In this document: positions 50,301-58,448 of the stretch, in pieces | Position numbering within the stretch: the first letter of the stretch is position 1 | How the letters are laid out: each line of letters begins with the position of its first letter | Assembly (NCBI RefSeq): GCF_029223545.1 | Contig: NZ_CP097870.1 | Span: forward strand, 1,860,001-1,924,000 | Source of the DNA: Thauera sp. GDN1 | GTDB taxonomy: Bacteria > Pseudomonadota > Gammaproteobacteria > Burkholderiales > Rhodocyclaceae | Length of the DNA stretch: 64,000 bases | Reading direction: 5' to 3' | Position numbers and translations under genes: made by a program | Notes under the pieces: generated by a model | Database searches by the model: none | What the model saw: the letters and a program-made list of their open reading frames with translations, nothing else | What the model was told of the DNA's origin: nothing

Positions 50301-50658
50301 GGGCCAGTGTGTCGACGAAGGGAATGGTGTCGCAGAGCTCGCGCAGGATCGGAAGGATGTATTGCTTGCGCTCGGCAGAATCGGCCAAGGCGTTGCTGAA
50401 GATCGTCTGTCGGGAGGCCGACGTGATCTTGTCGACGGCGGCGGCGAGCCGCGCCTCGAACCCGAGCCGAGTCGTCGTGGCCGAGGCATATAGATCCGCT
50501 TCGATCTTGCCGGCCAGCAGGGAATGCAGCGCGGCGTAAGACATGCCGAGGATGGGCAGCATCACGCTTACCGTGAGCAGCAAGGACAGCACGGTGATTC
50601 GAGACGCCAGGCCCGCACGTTTCCATCGTTCTGACTGGATCAAGAGGCTGAAGGACAA
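47347..50658 (-). CDS. Sensor histidine kinase with four PAS domains, one LOV-type
   Basis: 1103 residues. TM1 about 20-42; periplasmic sensor 43-258; TM2 259-279; HAMP 280-335; PAS-A about 362-476; PAS-B about 480-597; PAS-C about 611-722; PAS-D about 728-855; HisKA with AAHELRTPMASIMGFSELLM (His872); HATPase with NLLSNACKF, DHGIGM and GTGLGLALV. PAS-C carries the LOV signature: DNPIIYVNPAFERITGY, then GKNCRLLSK (Cys652), TLRNCRKDGTEFWSQISISP and HFVGVQTDITE, including the flavin-contacting Arg, Asn and Gln equivalents; Phe of NCRFLQ is Leu and Gln is Ser. LOV domains bind flavin and respond to blue light through this Cys. It starts 5 bases after the binding-protein stop, so the two are coupled: that protein likely presents a ligand to the periplasmic domain. 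Confidence 0.9.
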   Translation of the reverse strand: MSFSLLIQSERWKRAGLASRITVLSLLLTVSVMLPILGMSYAALHSLLAGKIEADLYASATTTRLGFEARLAAAVDKITSASRQTIFSNALADSAERKQYILPILRELCDTIPFVDTLALADFRGRPLERGCRDVRAWTNEQTDSMQRSIDDGRRIITVVGPETALRMNLAAPIVYLPTASFEGGLTAELDLEAMFRSVAKGIDSPYAFRLRHLAANESGQASTLYDALSHVEPLSMIDGDVLPLAVEVSIDRQLAYRPLYWLLIGFLAMGAGVLALVAWQSRRLARIIAEPLAELERTAARVATGDLEAIPVPSAPDDGDSFQVLTTSVHRMIAALRDTQQRLTATVELRTTEAEHAEQERVLKEHALASTDSGILILRWNGNRQYVHYANPAFLSITGLTSSQAQGAPWPCSVFPDSVGGLIEAGTAGSEPISFTHRRVDGKSVYIELSVSRVAEDASLPHLHTIVVVNDVTRRVHTLRAHKARLESLREIVFELDCDLRYVFLNRSWERITGHPVETTLRQDLRTSIHVDDLLQHQPQLVALSHGTLQAYEAEIRIHCLDGSIRWLWIDIATMRDDTGQVTGYSGTMTDVTERHDANVAIALRDRALQSVTNGIVITDLEQQDNPIIYVNPAFERITGYASDDVIGKNCRLLSKHDRDQPEVSMLRNAVAARKPCTVTLRNCRKDGTEFWSQISISPLINPLTGAATHFVGVQTDITERKRSDDLLLEWLSRLDAVFTLGPDPVVCFDDQGRLSYANVAAERVFSTTMGTLTGMSLADFGAHLTGMLDRTCGSLRLPHVLPQEDQAPSMSDDDAQDCLIHLAHPKPCTLHQTYRYCGASSSSLVLYYRNVTREIELDRMKSEFLSTAAHELRTPMASIMGFSELLMLRKYDEDKTRELLGTINRQAQRLTNLLTDLLDLARIEARRAEGFHFETLPLQQAIDEAVHAFLVPDDTHRLVLDLPASLPPLRMDRAKIQQAMLNLLSNACKFSPDGGDVEVTVRAEHPEGLAFIGISVRDHGIGMDATECSRAFERFYRSDRSGHIPGTGLGLALVHEIMRIHGGTVTLESQVNSGTCVTLWFPLDRATDERTRSETTVPQIP
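48493..48828 (-). other. LOV domain within the kinase
   Basis: Residues about 611-722 of the kinase. Matches to the LOV consensus: N-P-I-x-Y-x-N-x-A-F, T-G-Y, G-x-N-C-R, an Arg in MLRNAV, N-x-R-K-D-G-T-x-F-W, and G-V-Q-x-D-I-T. The codon for the photoactive Cys652 is at 48703-48705. The second Asn (F-W-N) is Ser, so flavin binding may be weaker. Confidence 0.65.
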
Positions 50659-50663
50659 CTCGA

Positions 50664-51881
50664 TTACCCCCCTATGTTCCGCGGGACGAGCCGGCCGTCG
50701 GCATCGAAGCGACAGATCAGCACGTCCCGAGCGCGGAGTGCTTCGTGGCGCAAGGGGGTAAAGGCGGGGGCGAAATGTCCCACGACCCCCGAGTAAGGGG
50801 GCAGGTGCTCCAGCGCTTCGTGGATGGCAGCCCGCGTGGTGCTCCGGGCTTGCTCGATGGCGAGCCCGAGGAGGCGGACAAGGTCGTAGGCGGGGCCGAT
50901 GCCGGTTGCCGACGGCACTTTGAGCGGATCATCGACCCCGAAATGCTCCGTGGCGCGCTGGGCGAGGCGTACGCCTTCGGGGCTCTTCACGCGGGCAAAG
51001 CTGAAAGACTGCGCAACCTCCAGATCGACCTCCTGCAGGGCGGGGCCGCAGAGCTCGGTGAAGCGGCCGCCGGTGATGCCCCAGTGACTGAAGATCGGGC
51101 GGCGGTTCGCGTCCGAGAGCTGTGCCACCGCCTTTACCAGGGTGGCGCCTTCGGGTTCGTTGGCTACCAGCACGATCGCTTCGGCACCCTTTTGTACGAG
51201 GGCGCGGTAGCCTTCGTCGATCAGTCGGTCGCTGCCCCAGCGATGCCATTCGACGCCGGCAAGCTCGAGCGATCGATCTGTTCGGTGGATCAGATGGCGC
51301 TCGATGAAGAACTGGCAACTGCGCCCCCAGGCGGAGGACGGGGCAATGAGGCCCATCCTTTGCAGACCGCGGGCGGCGATTGCCTCGAGCAAGGCCTCCA
51401 TGGCGATGCTGTCGCGGAGACCAACCCGAAAGGCATAGTTGGGCCGGTATTGGTTGTCGACGATGGCGTCTGCGGCCGACCACGGGGCGAGCAAGGGCAG
51501 GCGCACGGCGTGGATGTGCGCCAACTGCTCGAGAACAACCGGCGAGAACTTGCCGCCCAGGTAAGCCGTCATGTCAGGCAGGTTGCCGAGTTGCTCTACG
51601 TTGGCGACGCCTCTCGCCGGTAAGCTGCGGTTGTCGGTGGTGATGAGCTGGAGCGGGCGCCCACCCAGAACGCCGCCCATGGCGTTGATATCGTCGATGG
51701 CGGTTTGCGCACCGAGCTGCACGGCCTCGTCGGACGTGCTGGTACGGTCGAAGAACTCGGCATCGAGCCCGACCAGGACAGGAGGGGCGCTGCCGAAGAC
51801 ATGCGATGGAACGGTCAGTGCTACAAGGCCGGCACTGCCCGCCGTGAGAAAGCGACGGCGGCTGGGGGACGCGGGGTGCAT
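50664..51881 (-). CDS. Periplasmic branched-chain-amino-acid-type binding protein
   Basis: 405 residues from ATG 51881 (TTG 51890 would add three). The start MHPASPSRRRFLTAGSAGLV has a twin-arginine-like SRRRFL and hydrophobic stretch, so it is exported. The fold is that of LivJ/Peripla_BP_6: DEAVQLGAQTAIDDINAMGG then PLQLITTDNRS, MTAYLGGKFSPVVL, LAPWSAADAI and RRPIFSHWGITGGRFTELCG. There is no permease or ATPase nearby; instead it sits between a receiver gene (15 bases) and the LOV kinase (5 bases). Such stand-alone binding proteins serve as the extracellular ligand arm of sensor kinases (compare amide or urea sensing systems). Ligand unknown. Confidence 0.88.
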   Translation of the reverse strand: MHPASPSRRRFLTAGSAGLVALTVPSHVFGSAPPVLVGLDAEFFDRTSTSDEAVQLGAQTAIDDINAMGGVLGGRPLQLITTDNRSLPARGVANVEQLGNLPDMTAYLGGKFSPVVLEQLAHIHAVRLPLLAPWSAADAIVDNQYRPNYAFRVGLRDSIAMEALLEAIAARGLQRMGLIAPSSAWGRSCQFFIERHLIHRTDRSLELAGVEWHRWGSDRLIDEGYRALVQKGAEAIVLVANEPEGATLVKAVAQLSDANRRPIFSHWGITGGRFTELCGPALQEVDLEVAQSFSFARVKSPEGVRLAQRATEHFGVDDPLKVPSATGIGPAYDLVRLLGLAIEQARSTTRAAIHEALEHLPPYSGVVGHFAPAFTPLRHEALRARDVLICRFDADGRLVPRNIGG

Positions 51882-51896
51882 GAGCGGCAAAGTCGG

Positions 51897-52277
51897 TCAG
51901 TTCAGGCTCGAGCCAGTCAGGCGTTCGACCGTCTCGATCAACTGCAGCGGGCTGAAAGGCTTGGTGAGGTACGAGGTGCAGCCGGCGCGCTGACCGGCTT
52001 CGATGTCGGATCGCTGGCCGCGTGCGGTAAGCATGACGATAGGCGTGTGTGCGAGCTCGGGGTCGGCACGCACTCGCTCGCAAACCTGAAGGCCGTCGAG
52101 TTGGCCGGGCATCATGACGTCCAGCAGAATGACGCTCGGGCGCAGGGCGTTGACCATCTTGAGGCCGGTCTCGCCATTGTCGGCTTCGTGTACCTCGAAG
52201 CCGTCGTAGTCCATGGTCATGCAGATCAGCTGGCGAATCTCAGGCTGGTCCTCGACGACGAGAATGATCTTCTTCAT
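51897..52277 (-). CDS. Single-domain response regulator (CheY-like)
   Basis: 126 residues, receiver only: MKKIILVVEDQPEIRQLICM with the acidic pair, Asp in VILLDVMMPGQLDGLQVCER and Lys in SYLTKPFSPLQLIETVERLT. First gene of the operon leading through the binding protein and LOV kinase to the HD-GYP and receiver-HPt genes; probably shuttles phosphate between kinase and HPt. Upstream (52278-52424) is the AT-rich divergent promoter region shared with the next receiver gene. Confidence 0.92.
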   Translation of the reverse strand: MKKIILVVEDQPEIRQLICMTMDYDGFEVHEADNGETGLKMVNALRPSVILLDVMMPGQLDGLQVCERVRADPELAHTPIVMLTARGQRSDIEAGQRAGCTSYLTKPFSPLQLIETVERLTGSSLN

Positions 52278-52424
52278 GATCGCGTGGTGGCGGCTGCCGA
52301 TATCAAGGGGTTCAAAGTAAAATTACACATCGCCGTGTGTCAGGCTTTATGACCGGCTGCGCCGAGGCGCCTACCGGACGATGGTAACTATTCTAGCGTT
52401 TTGCTGAGCTCAGTTGAGGTAAAT

Positions 52425-52928
52425 ATGGCTTGTGTAACCATCTTCAGCAGCCAGCCGGCAAACGGGGAAGGGGGCTACTCTGGCGAAGACGCCTCGGTAG
52501 GCCCGCTCTCGGTTATCGTCGTCGACGATGCCACTGAGATTCGCGAGCTGCTCCGCTTGATCCTTGCGGAGACGGGCTGCCGAGTCCGCTTTGCCGAGGA
52601 TGTCGAGCAGGCGCTCGATCTTATCGTCGGCGATGTGCCCGATCTTTTGCTGCTCGACAATGGGCTGCCGGGCGCACAGCAGGGCCTGGACCTGTGCGCA
52701 AGAATCAAGACTGACAGCCAAGACCCGTTGCCCGTGGTGGTCATGTTGACCGCCGATGATGATCCGCGAACGATCATGCGTGCGCGAGCGCTCGGCGCCG
52801 ATGGCTATGTGGTCAAGCCGTTCACCCCAACGCAGATTCTGGGTCTGGTGGACGCTTTCGACGCTTGGCGCCTGCGCCCGGCGAGACGTGTGCCGGCCTT
52901 CTGGCCGATTTGTAGTCATGATCGTTGA
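52425..52928 (+). CDS. Response regulator receiver protein
   Basis: 167 residues from ATG 52425. An N-terminal ~35-residue extension, then a receiver: SVIVVDDATEIRELLRLILA, Asp in LLLLDNGLPGAQQGLDLC, Thr in VVMLTADDDP and Lys in GYVVKPFTPTQIL. No output domain. Divergent from the LOV operon. An in-frame earlier start (52401) is less likely. Confidence 0.85.
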   Translation: MACVTIFSSQPANGEGGYSGEDASVGPLSVIVVDDATEIRELLRLILAETGCRVRFAEDVEQALDLIVGDVPDLLLLDNGLPGAQQGLDLCARIKTDSQDPLPVVVMLTADDDPRTIMRARALGADGYVVKPFTPTQILGLVDAFDAWRLRPARRVPAFWPICSHDR

Positions 52929-53095
52929 GCCGGTGTCGGGGCCTGGACACGGACGGGGGCAGACCTGGATGGCCTGGGCTGCTCGAACTCACGCCACCAG
53001 GTCTGCATCACGCCATTCTTCAGAAACATGATGCGGCGCGGCGCAGCAGAGGCGCGAACTTTCCGCCCGCTCCCCGTGGTGGTGACGACGATCAT
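52916..53095 (-). CDS. Hypothetical 59-residue protein
   Basis: MIVVTTTGSGRKVRASAAPR, then RIMFLKNGVMQTWWREFEQP. ATG 53095 overlaps the stop of the upstream gene (ATGA), which supports translation. Overlaps the 3' end of the receiver gene on the other strand by 13 bases. No family recognised. Confidence 0.4.
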   Translation of the reverse strand: MIVVTTTGSGRKVRASAAPRRIMFLKNGVMQTWWREFEQPRPSRSAPVRVQAPTPAQRS

Positions 53096-53391
53096 TGCTT
53101 CCCTGTCGCGTCGCACGGCGCTGGCGTGCTCATGCCGCCGCCGTCGCAGGGGGTGAGCCCCGCCTCGACAAGGCGCAGGAGGTGCTTTTCGAGCGCCAGG
53201 CCGATGTAGCGCAGGGCATGGTCTTCGTCCAGGGGGTCGAGCTGAGCGATGGCGGTATCGAACCACACCAGCATCGTCTCGAGGGTCCGCTGCGGTGGCG
53301 GCGGGAGCTGCATCTTGGGAGCCAACACGCGCAGGGCCTCTTCGCGCTCGCCGTCGATGATCACTTTTCCTGCGGAAATGTAGGGTTGCAT
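53092..53391 (-). CDS. Hypothetical 99-residue protein
   Basis: MQPYISAGKVIIDGEREEAL, MQLPPPPQRTLETMLVWFDT and LDPLDEDHALRYIGLALEKH. Coding character is convincing but no family is recognised; the helical, charged composition suggests a small cytoplasmic protein. Start 53391 lies inside the 3' end of the upstream membrane-protein gene (31-base overlap); the next gene is coupled by four bases. Confidence 0.5.
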   Translation of the reverse strand: MQPYISAGKVIIDGEREEALRVLAPKMQLPPPPQRTLETMLVWFDTAIAQLDPLDEDHALRYIGLALEKHLLRLVEAGLTPCDGGGMSTPAPCDATGKQ

Positions 53392-53828
53392 CTATTTGGT
53401 CCTTTTCCGGCCCAGTCCGGTGTCGATGCTTGTTCGAGAGCTTGTTGACGCCGAGTGAACCAGAATAGATAAAGGCCGCTCAGAAGAGTTAGTCCGACTA
53501 CGGATACCCAGCCCGGCGCCCGTGCATACCAAAGCGCCAGCCCGGCAAGCGCACATTGAACGCAGATAGCCGTCCTGATCCAGCTGCCTTGCGCAGGGCT
53601 GTACCCGCAAGCCAGAAGGAGGCCGCGCAGGTCTTGGTTCGGTGCGCGCTTTTGGCGGGCGTCTCGTGGCCGACTCTGGTAAGCCGTGGCCACGGTGTCG
53701 AGAAAGGGGACCACCAGTAACCATGCGATGAAATGTGCCGCTTCATGCCCTGATAGTCCGTCAGTGGCATGAACGATCGCCAGCGATGCGCCAAGGAGAG
53801 TGCAGCCAAAGAGTCGTCTGAAAGGCAT
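53361..53828 (-). CDS. Hypothetical membrane protein
   Basis: About 155 residues from ATG 53828 (MPFRRLFGCTLLGASLAIVH). Around four hydrophobic helices (LLGASLAIV, FIAWLLVVPFLDTVATA, AICVQCALAGLALWYA, WVSVVGLTLLSGLYLFW). No family recognised. First gene of the small three-gene minus-strand group 53828-52916. Confidence 0.45.
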   Translation of the reverse strand: MPFRRLFGCTLLGASLAIVHATDGLSGHEAAHFIAWLLVVPFLDTVATAYQSRPRDARQKRAPNQDLRGLLLACGYSPAQGSWIRTAICVQCALAGLALWYARAPGWVSVVGLTLLSGLYLFWFTRRQQALEQASTPDWAGKGPNRCNPTFPQEK

Positions 53829-54015
53829 GATCTCGCACTTTCGGGCACGCGGTGCCCGGCCCGCTACCATCGGTGGGGAATACTTGCTGTGCTAGACGTA
53901 AAGATTACATAATGGTGCGAGCCATACAAGCGGATGTAGTCGCTTTCGATGTATGGAATGCCGGCGTTCGCCGATGTTGCGAATCATCCATCAGCGTATC
54001 TAGACGGCCCTTAGA

Positions 54016-55809
54016 ATGTCCCTTCCATTGCTGATCGAGAGGTTTATGAGTCGTCGCGGGTTCGGCGCGCGCGCGCGTGACGGGGCTGAGGAGCGACGCC
54101 GGAGCGCTGTGTCCGTGCCCGATTCGGCCGACGGTGACGAGACCTCCTGCGCGGGTGGCGGTGGCTCGGCCTGGTTGATCGTAGTGGCGGCCCTGCTGCT
54201 GATTGGCGCCTTATGGACAGCCGTGATCGTCAAACTGACGTGGGAAGCGGCTGCGGAGGAGGCGGCAATCGAGCAGCGCACCATGAGTCTCGCCCGCGTC
54301 TTCGAAGAGCACACCATCCGTACGATCGCCGGCGTCGATCAGGCGCTGCGGTTCTTGAAGTTCCAGTATGAAGGGATTGGTGACCGGCTCGACATCGCTT
54401 CAGCCGTCGACCACGGCATGATCGACAGCGCCCTGTTCAACCAGATTGGCGTGATCAACGCGGATGGGATCTACCATCTCTCGAACCTGCCTGATGTCTC
54501 GCTGGTGGATCTGAGCGACCGGGAGCACTTCAGCTTCCACAAGGCGTCTGATTCGGGGGCTTTGTTCGTCAGCAAGCCCGTGCTCGGGCGGGCGAGTGGC
54601 AAGTGGTCGATCCAATTGACGCGGCGAATAAATCGTCCTGATGGAAGCTTTGACGGCGTGGCGGTGATCTCGATCGATCCGTTCTATTTCACGAGTTTCT
54701 ATAACGATGTCGACGTCGGGACACAGGGTGCGATAACGTTGCTTGGCTTGGACGGGGTCGTTCGGGCACGCCGTGCTGGCGACTCGATGGCGATCGGTCA
54801 GGATATTTCCGGCTCCACGCTATTTCGTGAGTTGGTTCACGCTCCTACTGGGCACTACCAAACGACGAGCCCAGTTGATGGGGTGCAGCGCTCGATGAGC
54901 TACCGTCGCGTGCGCGACTTGCCGCTGGTGGTGACGGTCGGCATAGAGCGAAGCGAGGCGTTTGCCGAGTACCGGTCTCGGCGCCGGGGCTATTTCGGCT
55001 TTGCCGCTGGCATGACTGTCGTGATCCTGGCTTTCTGCGCGCTCGCGATCGGTCTAGTTCAGCGGCAACGTGCCATCTCTACCCGCCTGCGTACCTTGAA
55101 AGTACGCGCCGAGTCGGCAAATCGCCTCAAGTCCGAGTTTCTGGCTGCGGTGTCGCACGAACTTCGTACGCCCCTGAACGGCGTGATCGGCTACGCGGAG
55201 TTGCTGAGCGAGACGCTCGAAAGCGAAGAAAATCGCGGCTACGCGCAGGTGATCTTTGATAGCAGCCAGCATCTGCTTGCGCTGCTGAATACGATCCTGG
55301 ACATGGCGCGGGTGGACGCGGGCGAGATGCGCCTACGGCTCGAGGATGTCGATCTGCGCGCGGTGGTCGAGGAGGCCTGCAACACGTATTTGCCCGTCGC
55401 ACGGAGCAAGAATCTGGCCCTGGCGTACTCGGCGCAGGACGACGTGACCCTGCATTGCGACCGGGTGCGCGTGGTGCAGGTACTGAATAACCTGGTGCAC
55501 AACGCACTCAAGTTTACCGACCGTGGTCGAGTCGGTGTTGAGGCGCGCCTCGAGGGCGAGGACTGCGTGTTCGAGGTCAGTGACAGCGGGTGCGGGATCG
55601 ATCCGAAGTTCCATGAGGAGATCTTCGAGCGTTTCCGTCAGGGCGATACGTTCGAGACCCGTCAGCAGGGTGGCGCGGGGCTCGGTCTCGCGCTCTGTCG
55701 AGAGCTTGCAGCGCTGATGGGGGGGGCCGTCACCGTCCGCTCCGCACCGGGGGAAGGAAGCATTTTCCGCTTCTGCTTGCCGCACAATCGGGGAGGTCCA
55801 AAATCATGA
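54016..55809 (+). CDS. Sensor histidine kinase with periplasmic Cache-type sensor
   Basis: 597 residues. A cytoplasmic N-tail, TM1 about 52-74, a PDC/Cache-like periplasmic domain (about 75-322, with FNQIGVINADGIYHLSNLPD and DPFYFTSFYNDVD), TM2 about 325-348, HisKA with VSHELRTPLNGVIGYAELLS (His381), and HATPase with NNLVHNALKF, DSGCGIDP and GGAGLGLALCRELA. Cache domains of this shape bind small organic ligands. ATG 54016 or 54046 could be used. Stop and the next receiver's ATG overlap (ATGA), so kinase and receiver form one unit. Confidence 0.92.
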   Translation: MSLPLLIERFMSRRGFGARARDGAEERRRSAVSVPDSADGDETSCAGGGGSAWLIVVAALLLIGALWTAVIVKLTWEAAAEEAAIEQRTMSLARVFEEHTIRTIAGVDQALRFLKFQYEGIGDRLDIASAVDHGMIDSALFNQIGVINADGIYHLSNLPDVSLVDLSDREHFSFHKASDSGALFVSKPVLGRASGKWSIQLTRRINRPDGSFDGVAVISIDPFYFTSFYNDVDVGTQGAITLLGLDGVVRARRAGDSMAIGQDISGSTLFRELVHAPTGHYQTTSPVDGVQRSMSYRRVRDLPLVVTVGIERSEAFAEYRSRRRGYFGFAAGMTVVILAFCALAIGLVQRQRAISTRLRTLKVRAESANRLKSEFLAAVSHELRTPLNGVIGYAELLSETLESEENRGYAQVIFDSSQHLLALLNTILDMARVDAGEMRLRLEDVDLRAVVEEACNTYLPVARSKNLALAYSAQDDVTLHCDRVRVVQVLNNLVHNALKFTDRGRVGVEARLEGEDCVFEVSDSGCGIDPKFHEEIFERFRQGDTFETRQQGGAGLGLALCRELAALMGGAVTVRSAPGEGSIFRFCLPHNRGGPKS

Positions 55810-56159
55810 AAGTACTGGTGGTCGACGACAATCCGGTCAACCGGCTGCTCCCGATCACATGGTTGAGAAACGCAGGTCACGAGGCCGTGGAGTGCTGTAG
55901 CGGGTACGAGGCACTCGAGCGCCTCGGCGGCGGTCGGTACGACGCCATGTTGCTGGACCTGAGCATGCCGGGATTGTCGGGTACAGAGGTATGCCGGCAG
56001 TTGCGCGAGCAGCCGGAACACGCCGACATGCGGATCGTCGCCTACACCGCCTACCTTCAACCCGAGCTTGTGAGCGGGTTTCAAGAGGCCGGGTTCGATG
56101 CGGTGCTCATCAAGCCCGTTACCCGCAAAGCCGCCTTCAAGGCCCTCGGGATCGAGTGA
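55806..56159 (+). CDS. Response regulator receiver, partner of the Cache kinase
   Basis: 117 residues, receiver only: MKVLVVDDNPVNRLLPITWL, Asp in MLLDLSMPGLSG and Lys in AVLIKPVTRKAAF. Translationally coupled to the kinase by a four-base overlap. Like the other single-domain receivers here it has no output, so it probably acts by protein contact or by passing phosphate to an HPt protein. Confidence 0.92.
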   Translation: MKVLVVDDNPVNRLLPITWLRNAGHEAVECCSGYEALERLGGGRYDAMLLDLSMPGLSGTEVCRQLREQPEHADMRIVAYTAYLQPELVSGFQEAGFDAVLIKPVTRKAAFKALGIE

Positions 56160-56551
56160 GGACGCCGCCAACCGGCAGGTGGGTCCTTACTTATCGGTTG
56201 TGCGCTGCCTCTGCTTCAGTGACGGTGGTTCAGAATCTGGTTCGCAGATGAAACGCTTTCGTTACGCCGGGTCACGTATTTGTCTGCGTCAAGTTGTGCA
56301 AAGGAGTTGATCAGGTAATCGGTTGATTCCGGGTTGCCGTGCTCGGTGCGCAGGGCGTAGCCTCGCGCGCCGAGCACGGCGGCGGCCGTCAGGCGGCCAG
56401 TCTCGACTGCGCCTTCTTCTGCTTCGTCGACCGCTGCTGCCGAACACGTCGCCCTCGTTTCAGGGCCGGGGTTCGCGGCTTCCGCCGCTCCCACGGGGGC
56501 TGGGCGGGTCGCACAGGAGGCGGGCCGGCGGGGATGGGGGATAATCCGTCT
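56160..56551. other. Intergenic region with a possible 3' gene remnant
   Basis: The minus strand from about 56470 to the TCA at 56216 reads ...GRLTAAAVLGARGYALRTEH then GNPESTDYLINSFAQLDADK, ending in ISSANQILNHRH-like sequence; the codon use looks coding but the start is lost and no family is recognised. A degenerate REP half (TTCGCGGCTTCCGCCGCTCC, about 56474-56493) follows. The btuF-like start lies at the right edge. Confidence 0.3.
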
Positions 56552-57361
56552 ATGACTACACGCCGCCTCCCTTCCCGCATCGTCTGCCTGACCACCGAGA
56601 CCGTCGAGGTCCTCTACGCCCTGGGCGAGGAGGGCCGCATCGTCGGCATCAGCGGTTACACCGTGATCCCGCCGCGTGCGCGCAAGGAGAAGCCGAAGGT
56701 GTTCGCCTTCTCCAGCGGCGACCTGGAGAAGATCCTCGCGGTCGAGCCGGACCTGGTGCTGGGCTTCTCGGACATGCAGGCGGATGTGGCGCGCGACCTG
56801 ATCAAGGCGGGCGTCGCCGTGCATGTGTTCAACCAGCGCAGCGTCGAGGGCATCCTGGCGATGATCGGGACCGTCGGCCGGCTGGTGGGGGCGGAGGCGC
56901 GCGCGCTGGCCCTGGTGGCGGAGCTGGAGGCGACGATGGACGCGGTACGCGCGCGGGCGGCGCTGTTGCCGCGGCGGCCGCGGGTGTATTTCGAGGAGTG
57001 GGACGAGCCGCCGATCAGCGCGGTGGGCTGGGTGTCGGAGCTGATCGGGATCGCCGGCGGCGCGGACGTCTTCGCCGAGCGTGCGCGCCATCCGGGCGCG
57101 GCGCAGCGCATCCTGGCCGATCCGCTGGAGGCGGCGCGGCGGGCGCCGGACATCATCGTGGGGTCGTGGTGCGGCAAGCGCTTCCGCCCCGAGCGCGTGG
57201 CCGCGCGTGCAGGCTGGGAGAACGTTCCGGCGGTGCGCGACGGCGAGCTGCACGAGGTGAAGTCGGCGCTGATCCTGGCACCGGGGCCGGTGGCGATCCG
57301 CGCGGGGCTGCCGGCGCTGGCGGAGATCGTCGCACGCTGGGCGGGGCGGCAGCCCTCCTGA
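56552..57361 (+). CDS. BtuF-like cobalamin/corrinoid-binding protein
   Basis: 269 residues MTTRRLPSRIVCLTTETVEV, then LGEEGRIVGISGYTVIPPRA, LVLGFSDMQADVARDLIKAG, HVFNQRSVEGILAMIGTVGR and VYFEEWDEPPISAVGWVSEL. The two-lobe helical-backbone fold fits class III binding proteins of the BtuF type. It has no export signal, so it may act in the cytoplasm or use an unusual start; ATG 56534 is an alternative without adding a signal. Ligand cobinamide or vitamin B12 is inferred from family. Confidence 0.8.
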   Translation: MTTRRLPSRIVCLTTETVEVLYALGEEGRIVGISGYTVIPPRARKEKPKVFAFSSGDLEKILAVEPDLVLGFSDMQADVARDLIKAGVAVHVFNQRSVEGILAMIGTVGRLVGAEARALALVAELEATMDAVRARAALLPRRPRVYFEEWDEPPISAVGWVSELIGIAGGADVFAERARHPGAAQRILADPLEAARRAPDIIVGSWCGKRFRPERVAARAGWENVPAVRDGELHEVKSALILAPGPVAIRAGLPALAEIVARWAGRQPS

Positions 57362-57375
57362 GGGCCTTGTGGACG

Positions 57376-58401
57376 TCAGCCGCCCGCGCCGGTCCCGCTG
57401 CCCGCCAGCCCCCACGCCTGCGCCACGAGCTCGAACGACTTCAGCCGCGCCGCGTGATCGAAGATCTGCGCCGTGAGGATCAGTTCGTCGGCACCGGTCT
57501 GCGCGATCAGGCCTTCGAGCTGGCTGCGCACGGTGTCCGGCGCGCCGACGGCCGAGCAGGCCAGCGACTCGTCGGCGAAGGCGAGTTCGGCGGGCGACCA
57601 TTCGGACTCGACGAAGGCTTCGGGCGGCGGCAGCTGGCCACGCACGCCGCGCGCCATGGCGGCGAAGCGCAGGCGCAGCGAGCGCATCAGGTGGTGCGCG
57701 GCCTCGTCCGTGTCGGCGGCGATGGCGTTGGCGGCTACCGCCACATACGGCTTTTCGAGCTGCGCCGAGGGCTGGAAGCGGCTGCGGTAGAGCTCGATCG
57801 CGCGGAGCAGGAAGCGCGGCGCGAAGTGCGAGGCGAAGGCGAAGGGCAGGCCGAGGTGGGCGGCGAGCTCCGCGCTGTAGAGGCTGGAGCCGAGCAGCCA
57901 GATCGGCACGTCGAGCCCGGCGCCGGGCACGGCGCGCACCGCTTGGCCGGGCTGCACGGGCTTGAAGTAGGACTGCAGCTCGAGCACGTCCTGCGGGAAG
58001 CTGTCGTCGCTGCCGGCGAGGCGGCGACGCAGGGCGCGGGCGGTGTTCTGGTCGGTGCCGGGCGCGCGGCCGAGGCCGAGGTCGATGCGCCCCGGGAACA
58101 GCGACTCGAGGGTGCCGAACTGTTCGGCGATCACCAGCGGGGCATGGTTGGGCAGCATGACGCCGCCCGCGCCGACGCGGATGCGCTCGGTCGCGCCGGC
58201 GATGTGGGCGATGACCACCGCGGTGGCGGCGCTGGCGATGCCTGTCATGTTGTGGTGCTCGGCCAGCCAGTAGCGCGTGTAGCCGTTGCGGTCGGCGAGC
58301 TGGGCGAGTTCGCGCGTGTTGCGCAGCGCGTCGGCGGCGGTGCTGCCGAGCGTGATGGGGGCGAGATCGAGGACGGAAAGCGGGACGGAGGGAGTGGACA
58401 T
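57376..58401 (-). CDS. Luciferase-like flavin-dependent oxidoreductase
   Basis: 341 residues from ATG 58401 ([20 protein letters not shown]). LLM-class TIM barrel: [20 protein letters not shown] then [60 protein letters not shown] and [20 protein letters not shown], matching the group that uses reduced FMN (MsnO8-like). Substrate unknown. Convergent with the BtuF-like gene (14-base gap), divergent from the ATP-grasp gene. Confidence 0.9.
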   Translation of the reverse strand: MSTPSVPLSVLDLAPITLGSTAADALRNTRELAQLADRNGYTRYWLAEHHNMTGIASAATAVVIAHIAGATERIRVGAGGVMLPNHAPLVIAEQFGTLESLFPGRIDLGLGRAPGTDQNTARALRRRLAGSDDSFPQDVLELQSYFKPVQPGQAVRAVPGAGLDVPIWLLGSSLYSAELAAHLGLPFAFASHFAPRFLLRAIELYRSRFQPSAQLEKPYVAVAANAIAADTDEAAHHLMRSLRLRFAAMARGVRGQLPPPEAFVESEWSPAELAFADESLACSAVGAPDTVRSQLEGLIAQTGADELILTAQIFDHAARLKSFELVAQAWGLAGSGTGAGG

Positions 58402-58448
58402 CGGCCTGTTGCTAGAATCGCGGCCTTTCATTACGCCACAGCCCCCCG

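Noticed and set aside
56216..57601. A 461-codon minus-strand frame over the BtuF-like gene
   Set aside because: Antisense to a clear gene for most of its length; only its last ~85 codons (56216-56470) might be a real remnant, listed separately at low confidence.
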